Below are positions 11,901 to 21,205 of a stretch of 64,000 nt of DNA, piece after piece; the stretch's first letter is position 1; each line of letters begins with the position of its first letter. A program made the translations under genes and the position numbers. This DNA is from Brachypodium distachyon (Eukaryota; Streptophyta; Magnoliopsida; Poales; Poaceae). The notes under the pieces were generated by a model. The model saw only the letters and a list, made by a program, of their open reading frames with translations, did not search any database and was not told the DNA's origin. The DNA is taken from assembly GCF_000005505.3 (NCBI RefSeq), contig NC_016135.3, forward strand, positions 26,002,758 to 26,066,757, given 5' to 3'.

Positions 11901-13560
11901 AAAAGGAGGTCCGTATTATGCGATCTGGAGTACTGGGCACATTTAGAATGCCGCCACAGCATAGATGTCTTGCACGTGGAGAGAAATGTATGCGACAGCG
12001 TGCTGTGGTTGCTGATGAACATTCCAGAGAAGACGAAAGATGTACGCAATCCATGAAAGGACCTGGAACTCATGTCTATCAGAAAAGAGTTGTGAGGGAA
12101 AGATGAAGTGTCGGCACCCGACAAGAATGGTTTCGTGACGGTGACCACGCGGTGTCGTCTTGCATGTTATAACCTGTACAAAGACGAGTTGCATAGGATG
12201 TGCCAGTGCTTGCAGGGCATTAAAGTCCCATCGAACTACTCGTCGAGCATCAAGCATCTAGTTGACATGAAGAGTCACAAGCTATCTGGCATGAAGTCTC
12301 ATGACAACCATGTCATACTCACTCAGTTACTTCCAGTCGCAATCAGATGTATCATGGAGCCACACGTATGGGAAAGAATCATGAAGCTTTCTGACTTCTT
12401 TGACAGCATCTCGCAGAAGTCAATCACCGTTAGACGATACCAGATACTGAAGGATAGTATGATACAGATTCTGTACGAGCTCGAGATGTTATTCCTTCCA
12501 TCATTCTTTGATATCATGGTCCATCTAATGATCCACATATGCGATGAGATCTTGTCCCTAGGGCTCTCGTTCCTGCATAATATGTATGGCCCTGAACGAT
12601 ACAACGGGGTTCTGAAGCGCTACGTTCGTAACAGATCGCGTCCGGAAGGTAGCATCGTCAAAGGCTTTAGGGCAGAAGAGTGCATCGAGTTCTGCACGGA
12701 TTGGTTGGCCGATCAGAAATCAATAGGTGTTCCCGAATCACGGCACAAGGGCAAGCTCCATGGCGAATGTGGCCTTGGACATACATACCTTAATGTCTAT
12801 GGAAGAGGAAGGGAAGCTGACTTTGAAAGAGCACATTTGGTTGTGTTGCAAACTGTCGATTGCTGCCGGCCTTATCAGGAAATGCACATGGAACAACTAC
12901 AAATTAAAACCCTAAAAGATGAGAAGTCTGGATCCACTGGGAGAAAAATAAAACATTCGCAGCATGACTGAAGAATTATTGGTACGGCAGGGAGACGACC
13001 AATGAATCTGAAGAGACGGTTGGATGTTTGTCATGGGAACCTGCTTACCACGTCTCTACTTGGCAATCATATGCGATCAACGGCTATAACTTCTACACTG
13101 CGACTTAGGACCGTAAAAGCAGGTATCAAAATAGTGGTGTAGGCATGCCTTCTGAGACCGCGACCGACGACAACAACAAAACCAAAGTGTTGTTCGGCGC
13201 TATCGAGGAGATATGGGAATTGGAGTACTCGATCACAAAGATCCCAATGTTCCGTGTTAGATGGACCAAAGGTGACAAAGAAGAGGTTCATGACGATGGT
13301 GCTACCTCCTGAGGTCCCTCGTGAACAAGTTGACATGAGAAAAATCCCGGCAAGAGAGGAACCATGGGTCTTTGCTAAACAATGAAAACAGGTATTTTAC
13401 ATAGACGACCCGGCAAATAAAGGCCGCATCGTAGTAAGAAGAGGCAAAAGAAGCATTGTTGGAGTGGACGAAGTTACTTCACAAGAAGACTACGAAGTTT
13501 CCATGATCCGACGACCGCCGCAGATGACGAAGAAGTGGAACGCACGATATTAACGAGGAA
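8914..13560 (+). pseudogene. TNP2-type CACTA transposase pseudogene
   Basis: Collinear TNP2 family blocks are present. These are the N-terminal transposase-associated domain (DRSWMYTKERIN at 8914, then CSCRKCGN), the zinc-binding CPNDCMVY...CHICGASRYK block (about 9560-9690), RLGLSIDGINPF with the conserved Asp (about 11320), the SIDVLHVERNVCD block (about 11960), a DUF4218-like region (12108-12971) and a DUF4216-like tail (AINGYNFYT, VFYIDDP; about 13075-13560). It is disabled by a TGA at 8953-8955, a frameshift near 9500, the solo LTR at 9913-11263, a frameshift near 11485, TGA codons at 12054 and 12093, the stop ending the frame at 12971, and a stop in the tail. Reading resumes exactly across the LTR (VDEIR then WRNFD), which confirms the ancestral frame. 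Confidence 0.88.
9913..11263 (-). mobile_element. solo LTR, BARE/Angela-like copia family
   Basis: A 1351-bp sequence starting TGTTGG and ending CCAACA, flanked by a perfect 5-bp duplication attcg (9908-9912 and 11264-11268). On the minus strand it opens TGTTGGAGATATGCCCTAGA, the characteristic start of BARE/WIS/Angela-type LTRs of pooid grasses. A TATA box (ctatataag, minus strand, 10276-10284) marks the LTR promoter. No primer-binding site, gag-pol or polypurine tract adjoins it, so it is the product of LTR-LTR recombination. It inserted into the TNP2 coding region after the CACTA element and is therefore the younger event. Confidence 0.93.
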
Positions 13561-13889
13561 AAAGAGAGAGAAAAGAAGAAGTGATGGGAGCGACAGCGAG
13601 AAAATACCACAAAACCCCTACCTCACAAGCACTACTGAGAGGAGTCAAGTTATGACTTACCGAATGAAACAGAAGCACTAGTAGTCACATTGTAAAATGT
13701 ACTCGTACTGAATTTGAATGCAAACTTTGTACTAAGTGAAATTATGTGTGAAATTTGTATACATGTGATGAATTTCTTGAATTTAATGTAGCACAAATAC
13801 TAGAGAAATGCATGAATTCATTCCTGAAACATAATTTCAAAGGGACAGGTTTTTCTAAATTTAAATTAGTACAACTGCCCCAACAAGCA

Positions 13890-14100
13890 TATGAGCACAT
13901 CCGTAACGGTCAGCTACTATGTGACCATTACTGATGTATAGGTGCTCATTATAGGTGCTCATCAGTAACGGTCGCGTGGTAAGGCGACCGCCACTGATGT
14001 GCTTCGGCATATAAAAGGAACGGCCAAAACCCTAGCCCATTGCTCTTCTCGCCTGCGCGTCGCTTTCCTAGCAGACCAGCTGTGGGCACTTTCCTCCCCC
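13890..14100 (+). repeat. second copy of CACTA subterminal/leader-like sequence
   Basis: 13890-13995 again carries (c)cgtaacgg, accattactgatg, catcagtaacgg and ccactgatg motifs. It is followed by a short TATA-like tataaaa (about 14011) and by gaccagctgtggg, which resembles gaccaactgtggcc in the leader of the first gene (about 8363). It may be an internal promoter for the second transposon gene, or the end of a second, fused related element. Confidence 0.6.
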
Positions 14101-14447
14101 GGGTGAAGCCCTGCCGGATCTCCGCGCCGCCGCCGCCGCCATCAACCTACTCCCCGTCCCCGAGCCCTCGAGCCCGACGCCGCCGTTGACCTCCTCCTCG
14201 TCCGTGAGCCCTCGAGCCCGCGCTGTCTTCCTCCTCCACCCTGAGCCGCCCGACGCTGCCCGACGCCGCCGTCTTCCTCTACGAGGCCACCCGACGCCGC
14301 CGTCGACCTCCTCCGCGTCAAGCCCGCCGCCGCCGCCTCCCTCCACGACACCCCCTGACGCCATCCTCCTAACCCTAGGTGCGCGCGCTCCTCTGCCTCC
14401 CTCGATCTCCTCTGATTTCCTTGTTCTAACCACAAGCATGTTGGATT

Positions 14448-14808
14448 TAGGTTACACAGCTATAGTCTGAATTGGATTTAGGTTACACAGCTATAGTCAC
14501 AAAATCATGCTCTTCAATTATTATTAATTCGCACTTGCTGATTTTGTTTGCGAGTACTGCTCCATAAGACTCTGTTTATGATGTAAATATATCAATTTAT
14601 GTATTGCTGTATATATAAACTAGTCCATCAATTAATGTTGTTTTGTGGAGTATATACAGAATTGTACCAATGCTACAATAGTCTGAATTGGAGCTACTAT
14701 TAAGTATGCACAGAAATTCATTGTAGGACAGAAAGTATGCACAGAAATTCATTGTAGGACAAAAATTCATTGTACCAATTCATTGTAGGACAGAAAGTAT
14801 GCACATAA
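14448..14808. repeat. short tandem repeats upstream of captured fragment
   Basis: ggatttaggttacacagcta occurs twice (about 14442-14500). A unit containing cagaaattcattgtaggaca is repeated about three times between 14710 and 14800. Part of the non-coding filler of the CACTA element. Confidence 0.7.
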
Positions 14809-14841
14809 ATTTTGATCATGCAAATTTCAGTGAAACGGTAC

Positions 14842-15024
14842 CTCAGAGCCCATGTTTTCAATTCATTAGACCAATTTGGTAGTACTGTTTTTGGAGCTAC
14901 TATTAAGTGTGGCCCTGGAACCTCCTTCTTTTCCAATAGATAAGCGATCAAAGCTATAGTCTAAATTGTTTTCCAATAGATAAGCGATCAAAGCTATAGT
15001 TTGAATTGTTTTCCAATAGATAAG
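14842..15024 (-). pseudogene. captured SNF2-family ATPase gene fragment (antisense in CACTA)
   Basis: On the minus strand this encodes [13 protein letters not shown], then [20 protein letters not shown], then SNELKTWAL. That is the segment from just after the Walker A lysine through motif Ia of SWI2/SNF2 chromatin-remodelling ATPases of the plant SYD/CHR12-CHR23 type. The match ends at 14842, where a GT donor (gtaccg) follows, so it looks like a genomic exon edge with its intron start rather than a retrocopy. The segment encoding [10 protein letters not shown] is tandemly repeated in 40-bp units (14925-15024). No Walker A GKT or helicase C domain is present. It is a non-functional fragment, presumably acquired by the transposon. 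Confidence 0.78.
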
Positions 15025-15461
15025 TGAAACATTAGTTGCCCCCAAGTTGCAGAGAATTAGTAATTCTACCAAATTAACAGAACACCAAGTACTGAGGCAA
15101 GTGAAATTTAGGATTTATATACATCCTGGGATACACCAAGTATATGATTTTAGCTATATACATGATGTTTACTTATGATTTTAGAATAATTTAGGATTTA
15201 TACACATGCTGTTTACTTATGCTATATACATGATGTATATGATTTATATAAGTGCTTCATTTATGTGAATTGTGGGCCCGACCATCATGTCGAGTCATTG
15301 GAGAAGGGGCTGCCCATCGTGCCAAGGGGGTACATATGCGGGTGGGTTTTTTATGCAGGTTTCGAGCTCTTAGTAGAGAAAATTTGCTAGTTTTTTAGCA
15401 TAGGTCATGCCGAAATTTTTGGCCGATACATATTTGATGGTTTTGATGGCATAGGTACGGA
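15025..15461. other. AT-rich spacer in CACTA element
   Basis: Contains repeated tttatatacat and atgatgtttacttatg words (15105-15250). No gene seen before the second transposon ORF. Confidence 0.5.
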
Positions 15462-16271
15462 ATGGGCAAGAGTAACCAGAAATCAGTTCTTGATCGGGAG
15501 GAGATAGATCGTGTCGATGAAGAGTCTTCATCGGGAGAGCAAATTGCCAGCTCTGGCTCAGGTAGCTCTCGTTCAGAAGAGCGCGACAACGAGCGACGGG
15601 TGGAAGAGAGTAACCCGCAGCCAACTGAAACTACCGCTAAGAAGCCAAAGAAGAAGACGCCGAGGGGGAGCCACAACTTGAAGGACTTTTGTTACGTGGT
15701 CACCCGGCACTCTGACAGAGGCCGCTCGGAGTCGCCTGAGAGGGCACAGAAGGCCTTCGCAACGACCTGTGGAGCCGTTGCACTTAAATATTGCAAGATC
15801 ACCGAAGAGTGGAGTGACATCTCCGAAGTCGTTAGAAACACATGCATCGCGGACGTTGCAAGAAGGTTCCAAGTCACTGACGAGTGGCGTGAGCGATTCC
15901 TAGCGTCCGTCAACATGGCAGTGCGGAATGGTCTTGCTAATTGGAAAACCACCGCTAGAAAGTGGAAGGACAAACCCTACGAGATCATCAAGAAGAAATG
16001 GCCGTCGATAACTGATGAGGCCGAATGGGAAAAATTCAAGAAGGAATCGTCTGACCCTGCCTTCATTGCGAAGAGTGAACGTATGAGGGCGTTGCGTGCG
16101 AGAAAGCCCTTGAACCACAAGCTAGGGAGTGCAGGGAAAGAGGGAAAGAAGAAGGTCTGGCGCAAGCAGGACCGAGTTCTCGAGGCGGTAGGAACGGTGC
16201 CTCCAATGCATAACATGCTAGAGGACCAACGTGCTAGAGAATATGCACGTGCCGGAGGACCAAAAGCTTGA
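15462..16271 (+). CDS. CACTA second ORF, Transposase_24 (Ptta/En/Spm)-like protein
   Basis: A 269-aa frame beginning MGKSNQKSVLDREE, with an acidic Ser-rich N-terminus and a basic KKPKKKTPRGSHNLK patch (about residues 65-80). The body resembles the plant transposase Ptta/En/Spm family, with repeated aromatic-basic motifs such as WKTTARKWKDKPYE and KKWPSITDEAEWEKFK. Such proteins accompany TNP2 in CACTA elements and are thought to bind the subterminal repeats. The frame stops at 16271, overlapping by 41 nt a +1-shifted frame that continues into the protease-like region. Either a frameshift separates two halves of one gene, or the two are spliced or translated separately. Confidence 0.7.
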   Translation: MGKSNQKSVLDREEIDRVDEESSSGEQIASSGSGSSRSEERDNERRVEESNPQPTETTAKKPKKKTPRGSHNLKDFCYVVTRHSDRGRSESPERAQKAFATTCGAVALKYCKITEEWSDISEVVRNTCIADVARRFQVTDEWRERFLASVNMAVRNGLANWKTTARKWKDKPYEIIKKKWPSITDEAEWEKFKKESSDPAFIAKSERMRALRARKPLNHKLGSAGKEGKKKVWRKQDRVLEAVGTVPPMHNMLEDQRAREYARAGGPKA

Positions 16272-17048
16272 TATCAACCTCCTAAGGTTGTGGTTTGCCT
16301 ACCAAATAAGGGAAATGCGGCGAGTGGAGGTCAAAAAAGTAGCCATTCTAGACCCCGTGGTGTTGAACTACGGTGACATCGGTCTTGAGCCAGAAAAGGA
16401 TCACTCAAGAACCCTGCCATCTAAATACTTGGTGGCATGTCTGGAAAAATGCGCGGACCACGACTTTATCCTCTTCTTCCTTAATTTGGAGTAAGTTGAA
16501 TTTTATATATGGAACCGTTTGTTTTTCTAATTCAGTCTTTCTTATACACCCTTAGATACTAATTAAACTTTGTTTTTTTTTAAAACAGAGACCATTGGGT
16601 GACACTACTCATTTGTTTCCCTTGGTCCGCGGTGTACTACTTCGATTCACTACTTCCGAAGAAGGGTGTACGAGATCGGTACTGGAAACACATCAAATCA
16701 CTCATTAACACTGCCTGGAAAGTGGCGACCAAGGGAAAACTAGCTGGTAAAGGCTATAAAGACGGGCCTCACCACAACCACAAGTTCCCTTGCCAGCAAC
16801 AGCCGGCCGGCAGTGTGTACTGTGGCTACTACTGCTGTCACATACTTATGGAGAATGCCGGCATGTTCAAGCCTGAGTGGAAGGGGTCAGTCGCGGCTGT
16901 GGAAGAGTACTGGCGGCCTCGAATGACAATGGCACACCGACCTAAATGGGTCGTGTATAACATTCAAAGGGAGTTCGTTCATCTCATCAACAATGAGGTC
17001 ATCAAGCCTAATGGGGACTTCTACGTACATGGAACAAGTGGTGAGTAG
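16231..17048 (+). CDS. CACTA-borne Ulp1-like (C48) cysteine protease
   Basis: First segment 16231-16490 (QKLDINLLRLWFAYQIREM...DHDFILFFLNLE), intron 16491-16588 (gtaagt...aacag, 98 bp), second segment 16589-17048. The join restores the frame as LEDHWVTLL. The C48 catalytic constellation is visible: His in DHWV, Asp in YYFDSLL, Gln in FPCQQQP and Cys in VYCGYYCC. Ulp1-like domains are common passengers in plant CACTA and Mutator-like elements; their substrate is unknown. The 5' limit of this frame is uncertain because it overlaps the previous ORF out of frame. No disabling change is seen after 16231. Confidence 0.72.
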
Positions 17049-17535
17049 GGTTCACTCACAACAATAGCTTCAAACTTAAAATGAGATACATTTGTATTAT
17101 TTATATGCTTCTATGAAATTTTGACACTTTGTAATCAATGTCATGAAGTGAGATACATTTGTATTCTTTATATGTTTTAATTGATGCGGCTTTATATACA
17201 TTTGTATGTTTTAAATGATGTGGCTGTGTATTTTTCTGTGCTGTGATGTGATGTGCCAACTAGATGACGATGAATGTCATTTGTCAACTAGCTAGATGAC
17301 GTCGTGTCACTGAAGTTAAACAATATATACAATGGTACATGGGAGGTTATACGTGTCACACAACATGCCGTCTTTATGCAAATCCAGGAACAAATCCAGG
17401 AACGTGAGAAGCTTTTTAATTGTCGCTAAGTTAGTACAAAATTGTACTAAATCAAGGATAATTAATATGAATCGGAGGCACAATGAACGACAGAGACCGT
17501 GAGTTAATGAATGACACCCATTTTCGGTAGCAGTG

Positions 17536-20186
17536 ACCCTCTATGTTCAGGGCCAGCCATTCGGTCGCAAGCCCTGCTAGGGCCTGCTAGGGCGAAGCCA
17601 TGATGACCAATGTTAATTACAAGCCAAGCCATGTCCATGGAAGCCGGCACTACGGCCAGGATGGAGTGATGGTTCTCTGTAGTCTCGCTTCATGCTATTC
17701 CACAATAGTTAATGGATAGTCGAAAGAAATCATATGCAAACACACAGCCCGCGCTAGCTCTCTGGTCCTTACACCGGAAAGGCCAAAAAGACCTGTAGGT
17801 CATGAAGTGCACGCGTCCTACACGCTGATGGTTCCTTCACTTTAGAGACGTCCCTGCTAAAAATGACGCTGCTGCAAACAACAGCTAATTAGAGTACTAA
17901 AGCAGAGGGCGACTCGGGTGGCGACTCCACCCCTCCTCTCTCCTCCTCGCCGCCGCCGGAGGATGCCGGAGACTCAACGGCGGACGGCGGACGGCGCAGC
18001 CTCGTTTTCTGTCACTGCCTTCTTCTTCAGGGCCCCCGCGACGAGCTCTTGTCCTGTACGTCGTCGGGGCGAGGCTTCCATGCGGGGCGGCGGCTTGCTC
18101 CGCGCGGATCCGGGGTCATGCTCTCGGATCTGTTGGGGTGGCTGGGCCTGGAGCTGTTGGGTACGGGAGCAACCGGAGCATGGCGCGGGCGGGCGTGGCG
18201 CGGACTGCCTTCGCGGGCAGCGTCGGCGAGGTGGCCGGCACGGCGCGGGCAGGCGTGCGGCGGGCCGGCAGAGTGCAGGGCGCGCGCGGGATGGCGAGGT
18301 GCGGCCCAGCGAGGTGGCCGGCATGGCGCGGCCGGCGAGGGGCAGGGCTGCACGGGTCGGCGAGGCTCGGGCCGGCGAGGTGGTCGGCAAATTGCGGGCT
18401 GACGAGGGGCAGCAGATCTACTGTGCGTCGAGCGGGCGTCAGATCCATGGCTGCCGGTGGCTTCGGGTGAGACATTATCAGCTCTTGGGCTCAATTCTCC
18501 TCTCGTTCGCGGTGGGTTGTTGGTGGATGCGGGCGAAAGCCTTGCACTGACAATGTCGGTGCCGGCGACGATGGTGTCTCGGACGTCGTTTACCTTCTTG
18601 AAGGCACCGTTTGGCATCTCCATTGCAACCCGCCCATGGCAAGCGAGGTGTCTCCGAGCGAAAACTCAGATCCGGTTTTCTGGACCGGGCAATGGCAACG
18701 GCTTCGGTCGTCGTTCCCTCCTTGGAGGCATTGCCTTTGGAGCTCTCGTTTGGCGGCGGTGGATGGGTTGCGATGAGATGAGCTTGGCAGGGGCTTGGCC
18801 AGGGCTTGCGGCTTCGAGTGGCGTGGGCACGCCGGTGCGCGAGTTGTACCTGTCGAGGCGATCTCCTCTTTGCTTCGGTCGCTGGAGAAGCCCAACTCTG
18901 ACTACCTTCTTCTGGCGTTTAGGAGTTGCTTCATGTTCGGTGTCGTTGGAGCCGGTGGTGGTTTGTTTTTGCGGTTGCGACTTGTTTTGTCGGCTGTGCT
19001 TTGTTATACTCGTAGTCAAGGTTTTCGTGCGGATTCCTTTGAATAAGCTGCGTATTGTGCGGTTTTCGGTTCGGTTTTCTTTATAAACAGAGCCACTCCA
19101 TTTTTCTTAATGAATTGCATGAGCACCTGCACTATTTACGAGGTTCCGTAAAAGAAAAAAAGACGCTGCACACGCGCTGCCGCGCGCTTAATCAGGAGTT
19201 GAGATCGAGGTCCCGTCCCTGTCCAGCAGAATCACACAAATTTCAGTGACACCCCCACAGCTAGCCACAGGATGACAGGACAGGACACCACGAAATTTCC
19301 AGCCAGAGGATCCGGCATCTCTGTTGGTTAGATCAACAAAGGAATCTCTCGAACGAACGAGCGTCTCGAAACGATCCCCCTGCCAACTTGGGATCAATCA
19401 CTTTGCAGAAGGCAAAGTTTCCCTTGGAGAGACGCCCATGAATTGGAAACCAGAAGGAGGAATGAATGGGCATGGGCGCGCGATCGAGACGAACTGAGTT
19501 GAGGACAGCGTGCAGATCGTATTTGTGGTTGGTGTGCAGGCAGGAGCTAGCTGAGATTGGGAGAGCGACCCGGCGTCGTCGGTCGGAGTCTGGACCGGTC
19601 CACGTTAACTTAGTTCCAAAGGCCAGTTTACACGAATCGGCTTTACCATCCTTCCTGGCCCAGCCCAGCTTTTGCGTACACATGCTTGCTCTCAGGGACT
19701 GGCTCTGGCTGGTTGCTTCTTCTGGCATGGGCCCCCGCCCTACTAGGGTGGAGACCACCACTACGATGTCTCTCTCTACTCCTCGCTTCAATTATTGCAA
19801 TGCCCGAATTAGAAAGAAGGAATCATCTTCCTTCTAGCAAAATGCTGCGGCCACTTGCGCGCGCCCCGGCCGGGGGATGGCTGTTCTCTTTTCAGTTTAG
19901 GGAGCTGCCTGCGTTTCATAGGCTAGGCATCACATTTTGAAAGCATCTCCAAGGATGTCAAAAAGGAAAACAAGCTTGTTTATGTTTTTTGACAGAGGCT
20001 TTATCGTCATTCAATCCTATCGAAACAGTTATCTCGTCGATCAAATGTAAAATTAGGAATGGCATTTTGATCTACATGAGTAGTAACTTTTTTTTAGAAA
20101 AATCGGCTCAAGTTCTTTACATGGCACGATAAACCTGCGTAAACAGAGCAAATTCATATTTGTTTCTTCTAGGATGCAAACATGTA
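17536..20186. other. intergenic with a probable retro-insertion
   Basis: No host gene recognised. The GC-rich 17.9-18.8 kb part gives long overlapping frames of biased composition in several frames, which I do not consider genes. See the retroelement candidate at 17873-19161. Confidence 0.5.
17873..19161 (+). mobile_element. probable LINE-like retro-insertion with poly(A) tail
   Basis: The 3' end resembles the tail of the LINE at 204-1940: ttcttaatgaattgcatgag followed by an A-rich run (19150-19161). Identical 8-mers gacgctgc occur at 17865-17872 and 19162-19169 and would serve as target duplication. The interior is GC-rich (17.9-18.4 kb) then T/G-rich, without a reverse transcriptase frame. 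It may therefore be a 5'-region/3'-region deletion derivative or a SINE-like non-autonomous element. The short TSD makes the left boundary uncertain. Confidence 0.45.
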
Positions 20187-20300
20187 CTCCCTCCGTTACA
20201 TAACTATTGTCTCAAATTTGCCTAAAAATAGATATATCTATTTGTAAAAAATGTTTAGATACATGTAATATTTCGACAAGATTTATGGAACGGAGCAGAG
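20187..20300. mobile_element. Stowaway MITE
   Basis: 114 bp with Tc1/mariner-type termini ctccctccgttac and, inverted, ctctgctccgttcc, flanked by TA on both sides (20185-20186 and 20301-20302). Confidence 0.85.
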
Positions 20301-21205
20301 TACCAGTGAACTCTAGCATGCATGGAAATGGTGTACTGTCAAACGGCACTTTCAGCTAATTTTATTAATACTCGTGACATTAGATGGTGCACCAAATCCC
20401 ATGATTATGAAGCACGATAACGACAATTACTCCGGCGAAGGTTTATAGAAAAATAGCACGAGGTCCACGAGTTGCATATTCTATGATGTTTACTAGAGGG
20501 GTCTTAGCATTGTCGAGGTTAATTAGCACTAGGGCTAGCATCGACAAGACAAAAATGAAAATGAACACGGATGCGACACCAGGATAATTTTCGAGATGTT
20601 TATTATTGGATGACTAGCTAGCATGTTGTCGGCCACCCGGGTCGTGGGGGTGCCTTGGAGCGAATTTCCGGAACCAATCTCATCATGGAGTGAATGATGC
20701 AACATGAGACCAAACAAAATGAGCTGTGATGTGGACACCCCCGACTCATCGCTGTTGGCCACGGTAAGAATGGAAAAAGCGCCAAAAGATACACAACACA
20801 CACACTGAATGCTTCTCGAGTGAGTTGAGAGGTGACCCTCCCTCAAAGCTAGCTAGCTAGGCAGTCCACTACTGCCAATCTCTCTCTCGATCTATCCCCT
20901 TCTGGGGATAATCTCCACTCCTCATTTACAATGCCCTTTGCTCTCGCTCTCATGTCCATCCATCCTCGGATCGATCCATCTCTCTCACCCAATCGAGAAA
21001 GACAGAGCAAGAAAGAAGGAAAAACAAGAAATGTTGGGGAAAGAAAAAAGAATCAATAGTGTCCAGTAGTCGTTCTGCTGGTAATAGTCGTGAGGTTGAG
21101 GAATGAAATCCTTCCTCTTGATCTTCGTCCTCCTGGAGAAGAGGCCATGATCGAAAGGGCTTGCTGTTCTTGATCAAATTTTTTTTTGGCTAGCTGTAAC
21201 GAGAG

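Larger units (their letters stand above)
8105..17535 (+). mobile_element. CACTA (En/Spm) transposon, decayed, with nested insertion and gene fragment
   Basis: The 5' terminus is CACTGCTACAAAACG at 8105, followed by subterminal copies of catcagtaacgg and its inverse. Inside, all in the expected plus orientation, are a TNP2 transposase pseudogene, a Transposase_24-like ORF and a Ulp1-like protease ORF. A candidate 3' terminus, GTAGCAGTG ending at 17535, is the exact inverse of the first 9 bases. The flanking 3-mers (cgc and acc) do not match as a target duplication, and subterminal repeats are not evident near 17.5 kb. The right boundary is therefore tentative, and two partly deleted related elements are an alternative. 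A 1351-bp solo LTR is nested inside. Confidence 0.7.

Noticed and set aside
17918..18623. Long frames in five reading frames
   Set aside because: GC-rich repetitive composition; likely interior of a retro-insertion, no domain.
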